Made by a program: the position numbers and the translations under genes. The notes below the pieces were generated by a model. It had not been told where the DNA came from. It ran no database searches and saw only the letters and a list, made by a program, of their open reading frames with translations. Of a stretch of DNA of 64,000 bases, positions 16,025 through 26,264 are shown piece by piece. The stretch is from DUOA01 sp012839095 (lineage in GTDB: Bacteria > Bacillota > Clostridia > Caldicoprobacterales > DTU083): assembly GCA_050951505.1 (NCBI GenBank), contig JBMNJE010000013.1, forward strand, positions 62,001 to 126,000. Direction: 5' to 3'. Every line of letters starts with the position of its first letter. The stretch's first letter is position 1.

Positions 16025-19000
16025 CTAATTCACTCTCTTTTTCCATAAAAGAACTGCCAGTGCACAAGCGCTCATGATGGACAAGGTGAGCATAAGCATA
16101 ATCGGCATATAGTCTCCTGTTTTAACTGAAGTTTGCTTAATTTTCGCTCTTGCAGCTGCCTTTTCCAGCTCGTCAGTAATCAAATCGACTTCTTCCTGGG
16201 TTGCATCAGGATCTTCAAGGACTGCTCTGCCGCGATCGTAGATATCCCTGAGGCCCTCCACGGTAGCAGGAATATAGTCATCTATCCTGTCAAGAATCAT
16301 CCTGCCCTTCTCCAAAGCTTCCTGCAGTGCAGACTTATCAACGGGTACAACGGGTATCTCCTTTTCCTGAAGATTAATGTATGCGTTCCACAAATTCTCC
16401 CGTGCTGATCTTACTTCGGCTGCATCAGCCTCTTCATTTGCCAATACTTCCCTGGCAGCTGCCAGGGCCGCTGCAAAACTCTCCCAGCTTTCCCCTGTGT
16501 AATCATCTGCCGCCAGAAGTTCACACAGGCCAATAAGCTCCTGTAATCCGCTTTTATCTGCGATGAAGCTTGCTGTCAGCACAACATCTTCATCCGGCAT
16601 GATGAACCTGAACTCCCCGTCTCTTTGATCAATGACCGTATTATTGTATTTCAGGCTTCCTTCCTTCAGGATATAACCTTCCTCAAGCAGCCTTACTGTC
16701 ACGGTGACAATATCACCGGCCCTTGGATTCAGGGGGGAATATATCAGTTCCCCGATGTTTTCGTCCACCTCTGTCGTGATCACCGGGTCTCTTGCCAGCA
16801 CAACAATGCTCAGGCCGTCAATAACAACATCATCTGCTCCATCTTTTGTGAAGGTAAAGGTTAAAGCATGTTCCCCCGCTTTCAGGGATTTCAGGAAAGA
16901 CTCTTTAATCGCTACAGCAGATCCGTCAAGAGCGTAATCATCCTTTGCAAGTTTGCCCCCGCCTATTTCTATTTCAGACAGGGTATATTCATTGGCATCA
17001 AAGGGAACAGCGATATCAGTCGGATTCTCCCGATCGAATGTGAATGTATTGCCTATTACATAAGGCAGGAATTCAGTTTGTTCAGCCAGTGCCCTGATCT
17101 GTTCTGCACTAAGGGCGATGGAATAGAACCTGACCTCATCCATCAGGCCGTTGTACCTGTGGATTACATTACCGCTGTCATTGATATTGCATCCAAGGTT
17201 CACAGTGTTTTCGATATCGGAGGGATAGCCTGCAAATTCCCTGCGGGCAGCCTCCTCCCCATTCAGATACATGATAAAGGTGCCGTCCCTAAACACTATG
17301 GCTGCATGTGCCCACTGGTTCACCGGAACCTGTTCCGTGCTTGCCATGTTGATGCCGCTTCCCAGCGCTCCGTCCCAGGGTGATGCCCATAATTTGCCGT
17401 CTGAGCGAATATGCAGCCACATTCCTGATGCAGTGGGATCACCGCTGATGGCATTGCCCAGTATAGTCTGGGATTCGCTCCTTGTTCCGTTCCAGTTAAT
17501 CCAGGCACTGAAGGTCCAGTCTTTCATTCCGTACAATACATCACTGGAAATTGCAACTCTGCTGTTTCCGCTGAAGACAGCGGCTTTTCCGTTTACGCCC
17601 GCCTGGCTGACAGAAACATTGGTCTTCAGCCCATGATTTTTCCCTGTAAAGTCGTATGCTGTGCCGGTGTCGTCCTCATCAAATTTATAGTATCCGGTGA
17701 CAGCACTGACCTGCAGTGAGGCCCTGCATTCATTGCCTGCGGAAGAAGTATCCTTAACTCCTTTTACAAAGACTATAAAGGGTCTCTCTATAAGCATATC
17801 CTCTATGGTTAATACAACGGTTTTGCCGTCATCCTGCAGCTCAGCTTCTTTAATAACCCCATCTGATATATCGTAATTGGATACCGCTTCGGCTGATTCT
17901 TCGGTAACGGCTTTATCAAAGGTTAAGCTTACTTCAGTTGTACTGAGCACCCTGCCTGATATCAGTTTCGGCGGCACGGTGTCCCGGCCTGTTTCGACAG
18001 TCACCTCATTTGTGGGCTCACTCTCGACATTTCTGAAGTTTACGGCCTTAACATAATAGGTGTACAAGGTGTTCTCAGCCGTACTCTCATCAATATGGCT
18101 TGTATCTTCTGTGAAAGCCAGGAAGCTGCCGTTCCTGTAGATGTTATAGCCTTTTAAGTTACCGCCCACGTTATCCGATGCATCCCATTTCAGGCTGACG
18201 GCCTTTCCTTCCGTATTCTCCGCTGTGAGATTGACCGGTGCCCCGGGCGGTGTTTTGTCCACAAACTTTTTTACTTCCTTTAACTGGGCATACTGCTGTG
18301 GATCGATTTCACCGAAAACGTTAACGCGGACATCAAGAGCCAGCACATAGTTTTTGCCCAGTATGGCCTGCGCCGTGTTAACAACATGATTCACATCCTG
18401 GAACTGCAGGCCGCTGCAGCCCCAGCCGTTGGACCAGTTGTCGCGGTTTCCCAGGGGGCCGAAGGTAAAGAGCTGACAGTCCGAAGTGCCTTCTGCCCAG
18501 CGTCCGTCTGCATGGTATATGCTCAGGCCTGTATTCTCTCCGGCTGTATAATCAGTATAATCGCTGGATTTTGTAAAGCCTTTGGCGCCCGTGCCGCGGT
18601 TAAAGGTAATTATGCTGTAGGGATTTCCTGCCTTGGCGGCGTTTGCCAGGGTGGAAATGTTGTATTCCTGGGTCATATCGGTCTGACCCTGCTCAATATT
18701 GCTGTAGTAGCCGTCAAACCACCAGCCTGCCACCTTGTCGCCGTAATGCCTTGACCACCATTCCACCATTTCATTGTGAACCTTACGCGCCCTTTGATTG
18801 GGAGTGCCGTCGTAACCGGGGGTATAGTCGAACACCAGTTGGGTTACCAGCTTGTCGGGGTAATAACCGTACTTATCCGGGGTTCCCGACTCGTCCCAGC
18901 TGGCGCTGTGAGGCGGATTGGAGGGCAGGTAGAGCATCAGCCTGATACCGTACTTTGCCAATTCATGGGCCAGCCGCATGGGCAGATCGTTTTCGAAGGA

Positions 19001-20734
19001 AGTTGTTTTGGGATTAGCTTCATCTTCCCCAAGAAGGCCTGCTTCCCTTATATATTTGTCATATACGGGGTTGGGAGCGCAGTAATAACCGGAGTTCTGT
19101 CCCAAGGTAAAAATTACGAATTTTGCTCCTATGTCATTTACCTGTTTGGCGTATGCTTCCACGTCAAACTGCCCTACGAACTCATCCCAGGTCATTTGGG
19201 AACGGTCCCACATTTCATCGGGAGAGGTATATACATGGGGAAGATTGAAATAGTTGGAGAGGAAATGATGGGAAACGCCAAAGCCTGCCTCATGGAACCA
19301 GTCGGTAAGAGGATTCCCTTCAGTGGGTTCCACCGGATCCCCGGTAGACGGAGTAAAGTATGCCTCACCGGCATTGCCGTATTCATCAACAGGCGTAACC
19401 TTGCAGCGCAGGTATTTCCCCACATACTCGTCCAGCAGTATCACGGTACGTGAGCGCAGGCCTAAAATATCTTCAAACTCTCCGTCCGGAGAATCCGCAA
19501 TCTGCCACTGAAATCTTGTCTTTCCCTCCTTGTCACCGTCTGCATCCACAAAGGTATACCTTGCCTCCAGCATCCCTTTTACCCGCGGCTTCCCGCCCAG
19601 CATGGAAACGGAAAGGTTTTCTATGCTGAGGTTCTCTGCAACAGGCGAAGTGTTAGGTCTGCCAGGCAGGACAATAAGGGTTTTCAATTTATCAGTTATA
19701 TAAGTTACTGACAATTCCACTGTCTTTTCTTCTGCCCATTTATTCTCAAATGGCTCAAATTCAATAACAGCCAGTCCGGATTCAGAATTGTAATTAAAAG
19801 CTGTCACATTTATTTCAAGCGGTCCCCCATCCATCCAGGCCGACAGTTCAATTTCTTCCTCCGAAATATTCGAGGGTTTTTGTGGGAAATATAATACCAG
19901 TTTTCCGTTTTCAGTCTCATCTTCCACTATACTGAATTGCTGCTCTGACTGATAAATGGCTTTAATCTCATCGGCAGACAAGGCTTCTTCATACAGACGC
20001 ACATCATCCAATGCGCCTTTGAATGCATGGACACTGTAAGGTATGCCGTTTCTGTCGCAATCAATGCCGATATACATGGGGAAATCGGTTTCTACAAAAT
20101 CCTGGCCGGGAACCGCCGCTGTATGCACCAGTTCTCCATCCACATAGAACTTAACTGTTTCACCCTGACGAGTTACGGAAATATGATTCCATTCACCGGG
20201 TACAACCACATTCGATTTACTAACTTCTTTAAACGTGGAATTGGAACTTCCCACTGCCAGTCCATGATAAATCTGAGAACCTCTTACTTTAAACCCAAAA
20301 GTATTTTCCTTTACCGTGCTATTGCCTCGATTGACTATTGCCTGCCAGTCCGGAGGATTAGGAGCCTGTTTCACCCAGGCCATCATGGTATAAGCATTTT
20401 TTGGCTGGAACGCAGTGCCAATGTTTATATAGTTGTCAACTCCATTAAAGGCCAATGCCTTTTCACCCTGAGGTCCGTCTGTCAAGGCCGCATCACCATT
20501 GACATCATAGCCGGTTCCACTTATTACCTCAATCACCTTGCCGTCCTGCAGCGTCTCCATATCAAAACGCATCACCGGCTCTGTCAAAGTCTGAGCGGTA
20601 ATTTGGGCTGCTTCATCGCCTGCCAGGGATGCAGAAGCCGCGGCAAATGTAAAATTTACGCTCATTTGCAGCACCAATAACAGGCTGCAGAGACAAGCTG
20701 CAAATTTCTTAAGCCCGGAGAAAGCCTTTTTCAT
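16025..20734 (-). CDS. Large cell-wall-anchored GH29-type (alpha-L-fucosidase-like) multidomain protein
   Basis: 1569 residues. In order: signal peptide (1-~35), LamG/concanavalin-like domain (~55-255), linker domains (~270-460), GH29-like catalytic domain (~475-825), fibronectin III (~835-915), an Ig-like segment, a second LamG (~1010-1215), an X2-type Ig module, and two FIVAR-like helical repeats. A VKTGD sorting-type motif with hydrophobic segment and KKR tail closes it. The catalytic domain has 'FVIFTLGQNSGYYCAPN' and 'GWWFDGYY'; the Asp at ~674 fits the GH29 nucleophile. It should release fucose or a related sugar from host or plant glycans at the cell surface. The start at 20734 follows AAGGGGG. 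Its neighbours are a YesMN pair and a sugar ABC transporter, giving a plausible depolymerise-and-import locus. Exact substrate unproven. Confidence 0.82.
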   Translation of the reverse strand: MKKAFSGLKKFAACLCSLLLVLQMSVNFTFAAASASLAGDEAAQITAQTLTEPVMRFDMETLQDGKVIEVISGTGYDVNGDAALTDGPQGEKALAFNGVDNYINIGTAFQPKNAYTMMAWVKQAPNPPDWQAIVNRGNSTVKENTFGFKVRGSQIYHGLAVGSSNSTFKEVSKSNVVVPGEWNHISVTRQGETVKFYVDGELVHTAAVPGQDFVETDFPMYIGIDCDRNGIPYSVHAFKGALDDVRLYEEALSADEIKAIYQSEQQFSIVEDETENGKLVLYFPQKPSNISEEEIELSAWMDGGPLEINVTAFNYNSESGLAVIEFEPFENKWAEEKTVELSVTYITDKLKTLIVLPGRPNTSPVAENLSIENLSVSMLGGKPRVKGMLEARYTFVDADGDKEGKTRFQWQIADSPDGEFEDILGLRSRTVILLDEYVGKYLRCKVTPVDEYGNAGEAYFTPSTGDPVEPTEGNPLTDWFHEAGFGVSHHFLSNYFNLPHVYTSPDEMWDRSQMTWDEFVGQFDVEAYAKQVNDIGAKFVIFTLGQNSGYYCAPNPVYDKYIREAGLLGEDEANPKTTSFENDLPMRLAHELAKYGIRLMLYLPSNPPHSASWDESGTPDKYGYYPDKLVTQLVFDYTPGYDGTPNQRARKVHNEMVEWWSRHYGDKVAGWWFDGYYSNIEQGQTDMTQEYNISTLANAAKAGNPYSIITFNRGTGAKGFTKSSDYTDYTAGENTGLSIYHADGRWAEGTSDCQLFTFGPLGNRDNWSNGWGCSGLQFQDVNHVVNTAQAILGKNYVLALDVRVNVFGEIDPQQYAQLKEVKKFVDKTPPGAPVNLTAENTEGKAVSLKWDASDNVGGNLKGYNIYRNGSFLAFTEDTSHIDESTAENTLYTYYVKAVNFRNVESEPTNEVTVETGRDTVPPKLISGRVLSTTEVSLTFDKAVTEESAEAVSNYDISDGVIKEAELQDDGKTVVLTIEDMLIERPFIVFVKGVKDTSSAGNECRASLQVSAVTGYYKFDEDDTGTAYDFTGKNHGLKTNVSVSQAGVNGKAAVFSGNSRVAISSDVLYGMKDWTFSAWINWNGTRSESQTILGNAISGDPTASGMWLHIRSDGKLWASPWDGALGSGINMASTEQVPVNQWAHAAIVFRDGTFIMYLNGEEAARREFAGYPSDIENTVNLGCNINDSGNVIHRYNGLMDEVRFYSIALSAEQIRALAEQTEFLPYVIGNTFTFDRENPTDIAVPFDANEYTLSEIEIGGGKLAKDDYALDGSAVAIKESFLKSLKAGEHALTFTFTKDGADDVVIDGLSIVVLARDPVITTEVDENIGELIYSPLNPRAGDIVTVTVRLLEEGYILKEGSLKYNNTVIDQRDGEFRFIMPDEDVVLTASFIADKSGLQELIGLCELLAADDYTGESWESFAAALAAAREVLANEEADAAEVRSARENLWNAYINLQEKEIPVVPVDKSALQEALEKGRMILDRIDDYIPATVEGLRDIYDRGRAVLEDPDATQEEVDLITDELEKAAARAKIKQTSVKTGDYMPIMLMLTLSIMSACALAVLLWKKRVN

Positions 20735-20839
20735 ATGAGTTAACCCCCTTCTGAATTATCCGATGTGTTCGGCAGCATAATGCCGATAAAGGTCCTGATA
20801 ATTATCATGCTGAATTCCAATACTGCAGTGATAAAAATG

Positions 20840-20866
20840 ATAAAAAAAACTACTGTTCCCAGTAGT
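20840..20866 (-). terminator. Terminator of the ABC-YesMN operon
   Basis: On the minus strand AACTACTG-GGAA-CAGTAGTT is followed by eight T residues. It lies about 90 bases beyond the YesN stop and upstream of the GH29-type gene, so that gene needs its own promoter. Confidence 0.8.
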
Positions 20867-20955
20867 TCTCATTATAAAGAATCAATAAGAATATTACATG
20901 GATAAGTTTAGCTTCTGATGTGCATTATTTTTACTTATGTCAATATCAGCTTATC

Positions 20956-22500
20956 TCAGTTGACCTTGAATTCACTGGGGCTAATACCGGTAACCGCCTT
21001 GAACATTCGGCTGAAATAATGCTGATCTGTATACCCCACCTTGCTGCCGACCAGTTTTATGCTGATTCCGGGATAATCCGACATTATCTGCTTTGCTGCT
21101 TCAATTCGCTTGAGCGTTATATACTTCGTAAATGTAGTTCCGGTTAATTCTTTAAACATTCTGGACAGATAAGTATAATTGTAGTTAAAAACGCTTGCTA
21201 CTTCCTTCATGCTGTTGATAGAATTATAATTTTCGTCAACATAATGAAGCAATAGTTTCTTAAACTCTAAATCAGTAATATCTTCATAAGTTTGCATCAA
21301 CCAGGCGCTCATTATTTCCCTGAACGAGTCAATTATTTCTTCAGCACTTTGCGAGATACTCAGTATTCTGAAGAATTCCCCTTCCAGTTCATTGAGTTCT
21401 TCTATGTCGAGCCCGTTTTGATTTTCAACAGAGTATTCCAGGAACTTAATAATATGGGATGCAATCTTAGTCACCTGTCTCTGCGGAGCATCCCTTGCAA
21501 TCATAAAAGAAAAAATCTCATTCAGTTTGGCCTCCAGCTCCTTATACCTGAACCTGCCTGCCAGGGGCTTCGCAACTTCCTTTATCTGCAGGCTTGCTAT
21601 ATCGCATAAGGTATCGTCAGCCGCATTTTCATCCTTTTCCAGCTGGTAGATTCCCGGTTTTGCAGGAATTACGGAATTCTCCAGCACATTTCTTAAACGT
21701 TTGGAATAATTCCAGATATCCTCACGTCTTATTTTTCCATTATGATAACAGATGTTTATGGGAATGCCCTTATAATATATTTTAAACCTGTTCATGATTG
21801 AGGCTGCAATATTTTCTGCATACCGGCAGGATCCATCGGTCAGGGAGATAATAATTATCTTTCTGTTTACCGCAAAGTCGTCTATGACAAACCAATTACA
21901 TTCATCAAATTCATTCAGTATCAGGCTCCAGTCCACAGGCTCCAAGAACCTGGAATACTCTGAGTTCAGGGCATTATCTTTGACATCATAGCACAGATTG
22001 AAGAAGTTAACGGCAAAAACATAATAACACTTTTTGTCCGGAAGCCGGCCAAGGTCACTGGTGTTGGACTGTATTACCCTTGATATCCAAATAGTGTTGT
22101 TTATTCTGCTGTCAACCTTCCTGAGCCTGGTCCTTATTTCCTCCAGGGTTTCAATCAGTCTGTCTCCGGACACCGGCTTCAATAAATACTTGGAAACCCC
22201 GAATTTGATGGCCTGCTGGGCAAATTGGAAGTCAGAGTATCCGCTTAAGATTACCACAAAAATATCAGGGTATTTTTCCCTTACTATCTCTGATAATTTC
22301 AGCCCGTCCATCACCGGCATCTTAATATCAGTAATAACAACATTGGGACGATGCTTATCAATCAGCTGCAAGGCTTCCCTGCCATGGGCCGCTGTTGCAA
22401 CAACTTCGCAGCCGGCATCATAACTGTTAATCTTTCTGACAATGCTGTTTAAGATCCTATATTCATCCTCAACAACTATAATACGGAGTTTATATAACAT
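20956..22500 (-). CDS. YesN-type response regulator (REC + AraC DNA-binding domain)
   Basis: About 514 residues from ATG 22500, chosen because GAGGAGG lies six bases upstream; an ATG at 22515 has no site. Residues ~1-120 are a receiver domain with the phosphoacceptor Asp in 'VVITDIKMPVMDG' and the conserved Lys in 'KYLLKPVS'. The middle ~270 residues are a poorly conserved linker, as usual in this family. The C-terminal ~100 residues are an AraC double helix-turn-helix ('EVASVFNYNYTYLSRMFKEL', 'VGYTDQHYFSRMFKAV'). It should activate transcription of sugar uptake or glycosidase genes on phosphorylation by the adjacent YesM kinase, probably this ABC transporter and the GH29-type gene. Confidence 0.9.
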   Translation of the reverse strand: MLYKLRIIVVEDEYRILNSIVRKINSYDAGCEVVATAAHGREALQLIDKHRPNVVITDIKMPVMDGLKLSEIVREKYPDIFVVILSGYSDFQFAQQAIKFGVSKYLLKPVSGDRLIETLEEIRTRLRKVDSRINNTIWISRVIQSNTSDLGRLPDKKCYYVFAVNFFNLCYDVKDNALNSEYSRFLEPVDWSLILNEFDECNWFVIDDFAVNRKIIIISLTDGSCRYAENIAASIMNRFKIYYKGIPINICYHNGKIRREDIWNYSKRLRNVLENSVIPAKPGIYQLEKDENAADDTLCDIASLQIKEVAKPLAGRFRYKELEAKLNEIFSFMIARDAPQRQVTKIASHIIKFLEYSVENQNGLDIEELNELEGEFFRILSISQSAEEIIDSFREIMSAWLMQTYEDITDLEFKKLLLHYVDENYNSINSMKEVASVFNYNYTYLSRMFKELTGTTFTKYITLKRIEAAKQIMSDYPGISIKLVGSKVGYTDQHYFSRMFKAVTGISPSEFKVN

Positions 22501-22511
22501 AGGGCTCCTCC

Positions 22512-24323
22512 TCACCCTTCCCTGATCAATCTCCTTCTGACTTCATCCCTTGAAATCAAACCGCCAATTTCAACAGTGCTTCCCTCCCCGGAGTTATTAT
22601 AAATCCTGAAAATCATATTTTCACCGTAATATATCTTCAGCCTGGAATAGATGTTGGCAAGCCCCATTCCCTCGATTTCAAGGCTGTGTAAACGGTAATT
22701 CCTGAGAGAGTCTGCACACTTGGCCATAATTTCATTAATTTTGTCCTCTGAGAAACCTATTCCGTTATCGGAAACGGCTATCCGCCACTTTTGGCCCTCT
22801 ATGCAGCCTGAAATATTTATCTTGCAGTTCAGCCTGTCACAGTACTTAAAACTGTTCTCCACCAGGGGCTGTATTACAAGCTTTGGTATAACAAGATCAA
22901 GAAGCTCTATCGGAATATTATATTCTACTTCTGTCTGGGGAAACCTTTCTTTCATTATGCAAACATAATCCCTTATGTGGGATATCTCCTCTGCCATAAG
23001 GACACCGGCTGCAGTGCTTGAAGATATATAGCGAAGCATGTTTGTAATATGCCCGCATATCGCCGGGATTCTGTCATTGCTTCCTTCCTCAGCCATGGAT
23101 GCTATGGTCATCAGGGTATTGTAAAGAAAATGGGGTTTCATCTGGGCCTGCAGGGACAGCAGCTGGGATTGTATTTCATAGGATCTCAGACTGATTATTT
23201 CTTCCATGGAGTCCCTTATCTTCTCCTGCATTTTAACAATTGTATCAGACAATACATTCAGTTCATCGATATCCGTTTGAAAAAATCTAAGTGCATCAAT
23301 TTCATTTTCATCTGAATTAAAGCTGAACTTTTCAATTCTCCTGCTTAAGGCCTTGATAGGTTCAGTAACCTTGGCAGATATTTTATATGTGACTAACAAA
23401 AGAAGGATATTCAGCAGAACAAAAATTACAGCGGCAAAAGCAATATAAACAGCCATGCTTTTTGATAACCGGTTGGACGGAATGCTTGATACCATGTATA
23501 AATTTGAATAAAGCAAGGGAGTAACTTTTATTAGGTTCTTCTGATGTTTTATTTCTTTGTTTACTATCTTTTCCTTACCGGATAAGCGTTTTTCAAAAAA
23601 ATCACTCTTGTTTCCATATAAGAGTTCACCCTTTTTGTTGTACACCGATATCTGTATCTGACTTTCCGCATTAACCTGGCTGATTTGCCTTTCAAACTCC
23701 TCATAGGGTATCTGCACATCAAGCAGCCCGTCCCCGTAATAAAGTGGAAGCCGGTTATGCAGTATTCTTGACAGGGATATCACCTTGACCAAATCATTGG
23801 CAGTGTAAGGATTATTGGGAATCGATTCTTCCAGGAAAGGATTTTTTTCAATTACCTCTATTTTAAATTCCCCGAACTCATATCTGCTCAGCACATCCTT
23901 GAATTCAATGCCTGAAATACTGTTGATGAAATAATTGCTGCCCATCCAGATGTAATCGCTGCCCGGCAGATATATCCCTATCATATACCTTTTTTCAAAC
24001 ATCTTAATGGCTATAAGATACATCCGGGTAAAATACTCTCCAAGGGGCTTGTTAAGCCTGTATTCAGCGGGGATCGTCTTCATGGCCAGGTCTTTAAATT
24101 CGCCGGAGTTGGAAAGCGATAATGAAAAATCATTCATCTCCTTAAAAAAGGTTTCAATACTCATGCTGATGTTTATAACTGCCTGTTCATGGGCTTCCAC
24201 AACCTGCTTGTTTAAGTTCACCCCGATGTAAGCTATTGAAAAAATCAACAGGGCGGAAAACAGGAGATTAAAGAATATGGCATATGTTTTGAACTGCCTT
24301 AATGTTATTGAGTTCTTAGTCAT
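22512..24323 (-). CDS. YesM-type sensor histidine kinase
   Basis: About 603 residues from ATG 24323, which follows GAGGT; the frame is open to 24389 but upstream ATGs lack sites. One membrane helix near the N-terminus, an extracytoplasmic sensor of ~250 residues, a second helix ('MAVYIAFAAVIFVLLNILLL'), a HAMP segment, then the His-kinase region. The phosphorylated His is in 'QAQMKPHFLYNTL' and the ATP-binding N and G boxes in 'LVENSFKYCD', 'SDNGIGF' and 'GMGLANI'. This is the HPK7/YesM class that pairs with YesN. It lies 80 bases after the permease gene and 11 bases before yesN. It probably senses an extracellular oligosaccharide, perhaps through the solute-binding protein. Confidence 0.9.
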   Translation of the reverse strand: MTKNSITLRQFKTYAIFFNLLFSALLIFSIAYIGVNLNKQVVEAHEQAVINISMSIETFFKEMNDFSLSLSNSGEFKDLAMKTIPAEYRLNKPLGEYFTRMYLIAIKMFEKRYMIGIYLPGSDYIWMGSNYFINSISGIEFKDVLSRYEFGEFKIEVIEKNPFLEESIPNNPYTANDLVKVISLSRILHNRLPLYYGDGLLDVQIPYEEFERQISQVNAESQIQISVYNKKGELLYGNKSDFFEKRLSGKEKIVNKEIKHQKNLIKVTPLLYSNLYMVSSIPSNRLSKSMAVYIAFAAVIFVLLNILLLLVTYKISAKVTEPIKALSRRIEKFSFNSDENEIDALRFFQTDIDELNVLSDTIVKMQEKIRDSMEEIISLRSYEIQSQLLSLQAQMKPHFLYNTLMTIASMAEEGSNDRIPAICGHITNMLRYISSSTAAGVLMAEEISHIRDYVCIMKERFPQTEVEYNIPIELLDLVIPKLVIQPLVENSFKYCDRLNCKINISGCIEGQKWRIAVSDNGIGFSEDKINEIMAKCADSLRNYRLHSLEIEGMGLANIYSRLKIYYGENMIFRIYNNSGEGSTVEIGGLISRDEVRRRLIREG

Positions 24324-24403
24324 ACATAAAACCTCACGTTTATGTATCATGTTTTGTAAGATTATAGCATCATTTGTAAGATTCTTCAATCAACCGCTTT
24401 CAG

Positions 24404-25240
24404 CTAACCCTTTACCGCTCCCGAAATCATGCCTGAAATAATGTATTTCTGGCCCAATAAATATACCAGCACCACGGGCAGGATTGCGTACAGTATGGTT
24501 ACGCTTACCAGGTTCCAGTTTGCGGTGAACCTGCCGTAAAAGTTGTACACCTGCTGAACTATGACGGCCTTGTCAGGATCAGGCAGGATATACAGGGGAC
24601 CTATAAAGTCATTCCAGCAATTCAAAAAATTTATTGTCACTACCGTAACCGTTACAGGCTTCAGTACGGGAAAGAGTATTTGGAAGAATATCCGCAGGGC
24701 GCCGGCACCGTCAACCAAGGCCGCTTCATCAAGCTCTTTCGGAATTGAATCCAAAAAGCCGTAATACAGGAAAACGCTGAGGGGCAGTATTAAGGCGGTG
24801 AATATCAGGATTACCCCCCAGACGGTATTGTAGACCCCAAAAAGCCTTGTAATCTTTACAACGGTTACCATGCTGACCGGAAACATCAGCCCCAGGGCAA
24901 AGAATATATATATTGCCCGGTTTATCTTGGTTCTGTGCCTGGAGATCACATATGCACAGGTTGAAGCGCTGAGTATGCTGAATATCACCGAAGCTGCACT
25001 GATGATAAAACTGTTCATATATGACCTTGGTATATTTCCAACCTCCCAGACCTCCCTGAAGTTTTCCCAGTGTAAGGCATTTGGCAGGGTAAGGCTCATA
25101 TTAATGGATTCATGGGCTGTCTTAAATGAGTTAAACACTACGATCAGGAAGGGGATGATTACGATCAGTGCAGACACCCAGGCAAGAACTTCTTTCATTG
25201 CTGCAGTTGCTTTTGCAGATACCTTGCGCCTTACTTTCAT
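24404..25240 (-). CDS. CUT1 carbohydrate ABC transporter permease (MalG-like)
   Basis: 278 residues, six membrane helices. The EAA loop that contacts the ATPase reads 'EAALVDGAGALRIFFQILFP', and the C-terminal 'GQKYIISGMISGAVKG' is typical of MalG-type subunits. The start ATG 25240 follows AGAGGTGA. It is 18 bases downstream of its MalF-like partner and upstream of the YesM kinase. No ATPase gene is in the operon, as is common for CUT1 systems that share an MsmX-type ATPase encoded elsewhere. Confidence 0.9.
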   Translation of the reverse strand: MKVRRKVSAKATAAMKEVLAWVSALIVIIPFLIVVFNSFKTAHESINMSLTLPNALHWENFREVWEVGNIPRSYMNSFIISAASVIFSILSASTCAYVISRHRTKINRAIYIFFALGLMFPVSMVTVVKITRLFGVYNTVWGVILIFTALILPLSVFLYYGFLDSIPKELDEAALVDGAGALRIFFQILFPVLKPVTVTVVTINFLNCWNDFIGPLYILPDPDKAVIVQQVYNFYGRFTANWNLVSVTILYAILPVVLVYLLGQKYIISGMISGAVKG

Positions 25241-25258
25241 ATAAGTTCACCTCTTGTT

Positions 25259-26134
25259 TTACTCATCGGTCTGCCTGCCGGTCAGCAATAAAGCAGCCAG
25301 TCCGAATACGGCCGTTATTAAAAACATAATCACTCCATAGGCTGCAGACATTCCATACAGTTTTTTGCCGAACTCTTTAAATACCATGGTATTGATAAGC
25401 TCCGTGGAACCGCTTGGACCTCCGCCTGTCAGTACATATACGATATCAAAAGCCTTAAGGCCCTGGGATAAGTTCAAAAGCAGGTTAATGGAAATGGCCG
25501 GAAGCATCCTCGGCAGTGTTACATAAATGAGTTTTTGCCATGCCGAGGCCCCGTCAATGGATGCCGCTTCATAATAGGTTTTATCTATCAGCTGCAGCCC
25601 GGCTATGTATATTACCATGTTAAAACCGGTCTGGCGCCAAATTTCAACCGCTGCAACCGCACCAAAAGCAGTGCTCTTTGTGGTAAGCCATGGCTTAACC
25701 AGGCTCTCAAGGCCGATTCCTGCCAGCAGCCGGTTGAAAAAGCCGTTGGTCATAAGCAGGGATCCGAATATTAATCCGATAATAAGGGGAGGAAGCATGC
25801 TCGGCAGAAAGAATACTGCCCTTAATGCATTCTTGCTTTTCAGTTTGCCGCTGAATATGAGTGCCAGGAAAAAACCTATGAGATTTTTGAATACAGTTGT
25901 CACAAAGCCGAACAGTATTGTCCTGGTGATAACGCCTGACAATTCCCTGACCGTAAATATCTTCCGGAAATTTCTGAGCCCGATGAAGTTAGATACTTCA
26001 TTGGTAATCTTTATCGCGTTCCAGTCAGTCAGTGAATAGTAGAAGTTAAGCACCACCGGCAGGATAAAGAAGAGGATATAAAAGGTCAGCGCCGGCACAG
26101 TGAATCCCCAGTGATATATTCTCTTTTTTGTCAA
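25259..26134 (-). CDS. CUT1 carbohydrate ABC transporter permease (MalF/UgpA-like)
   Basis: About 291 residues, six membrane helices. The EAA loop reads 'EAASIDGASAWQKLIYVTLP'. A TTG at 26134 lies seven bases from AAAGGAGG and is the likely start; an ATG two codons earlier sits only one base from the site. The order after the solute-binding protein and before the MalG-like subunit is the standard one for imported oligosaccharides. Confidence 0.9.
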   Translation of the reverse strand: MTKKRIYHWGFTVPALTFYILFFILPVVLNFYYSLTDWNAIKITNEVSNFIGLRNFRKIFTVRELSGVITRTILFGFVTTVFKNLIGFFLALIFSGKLKSKNALRAVFFLPSMLPPLIIGLIFGSLLMTNGFFNRLLAGIGLESLVKPWLTTKSTAFGAVAAVEIWRQTGFNMVIYIAGLQLIDKTYYEAASIDGASAWQKLIYVTLPRMLPAISINLLLNLSQGLKAFDIVYVLTGGGPSGSTELINTMVFKEFGKKLYGMSAAYGVIMFLITAVFGLAALLLTGRQTDE

Positions 26135-26188
26135 GCCCATGCCTCCTTTTTACCGGATAAGAGAGTACGCGGGAAAATTAAACTAAAG

Positions 26189-26216
26189 GAGACGGCAAAC
26201 CGTAATTCGCCGTCTC
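26189..26216 (-). promoter_or_regulatory. Intercistronic stem-loop between binding protein and permease genes
   Basis: GAGACGGC (26189-26196) pairs with GCCGTCTC (26209-26216) in the 130-base gap after the solute-binding protein. No long T run follows on the minus strand. Such hairpins often stabilise or partly terminate the mRNA, giving more binding protein than permease. Confidence 0.6.
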
Positions 26217-26264
26217 AGATTTTTAGCCGTAAGCTCCTGGTTTCTTATCCCTGCTTGTTTTTTA

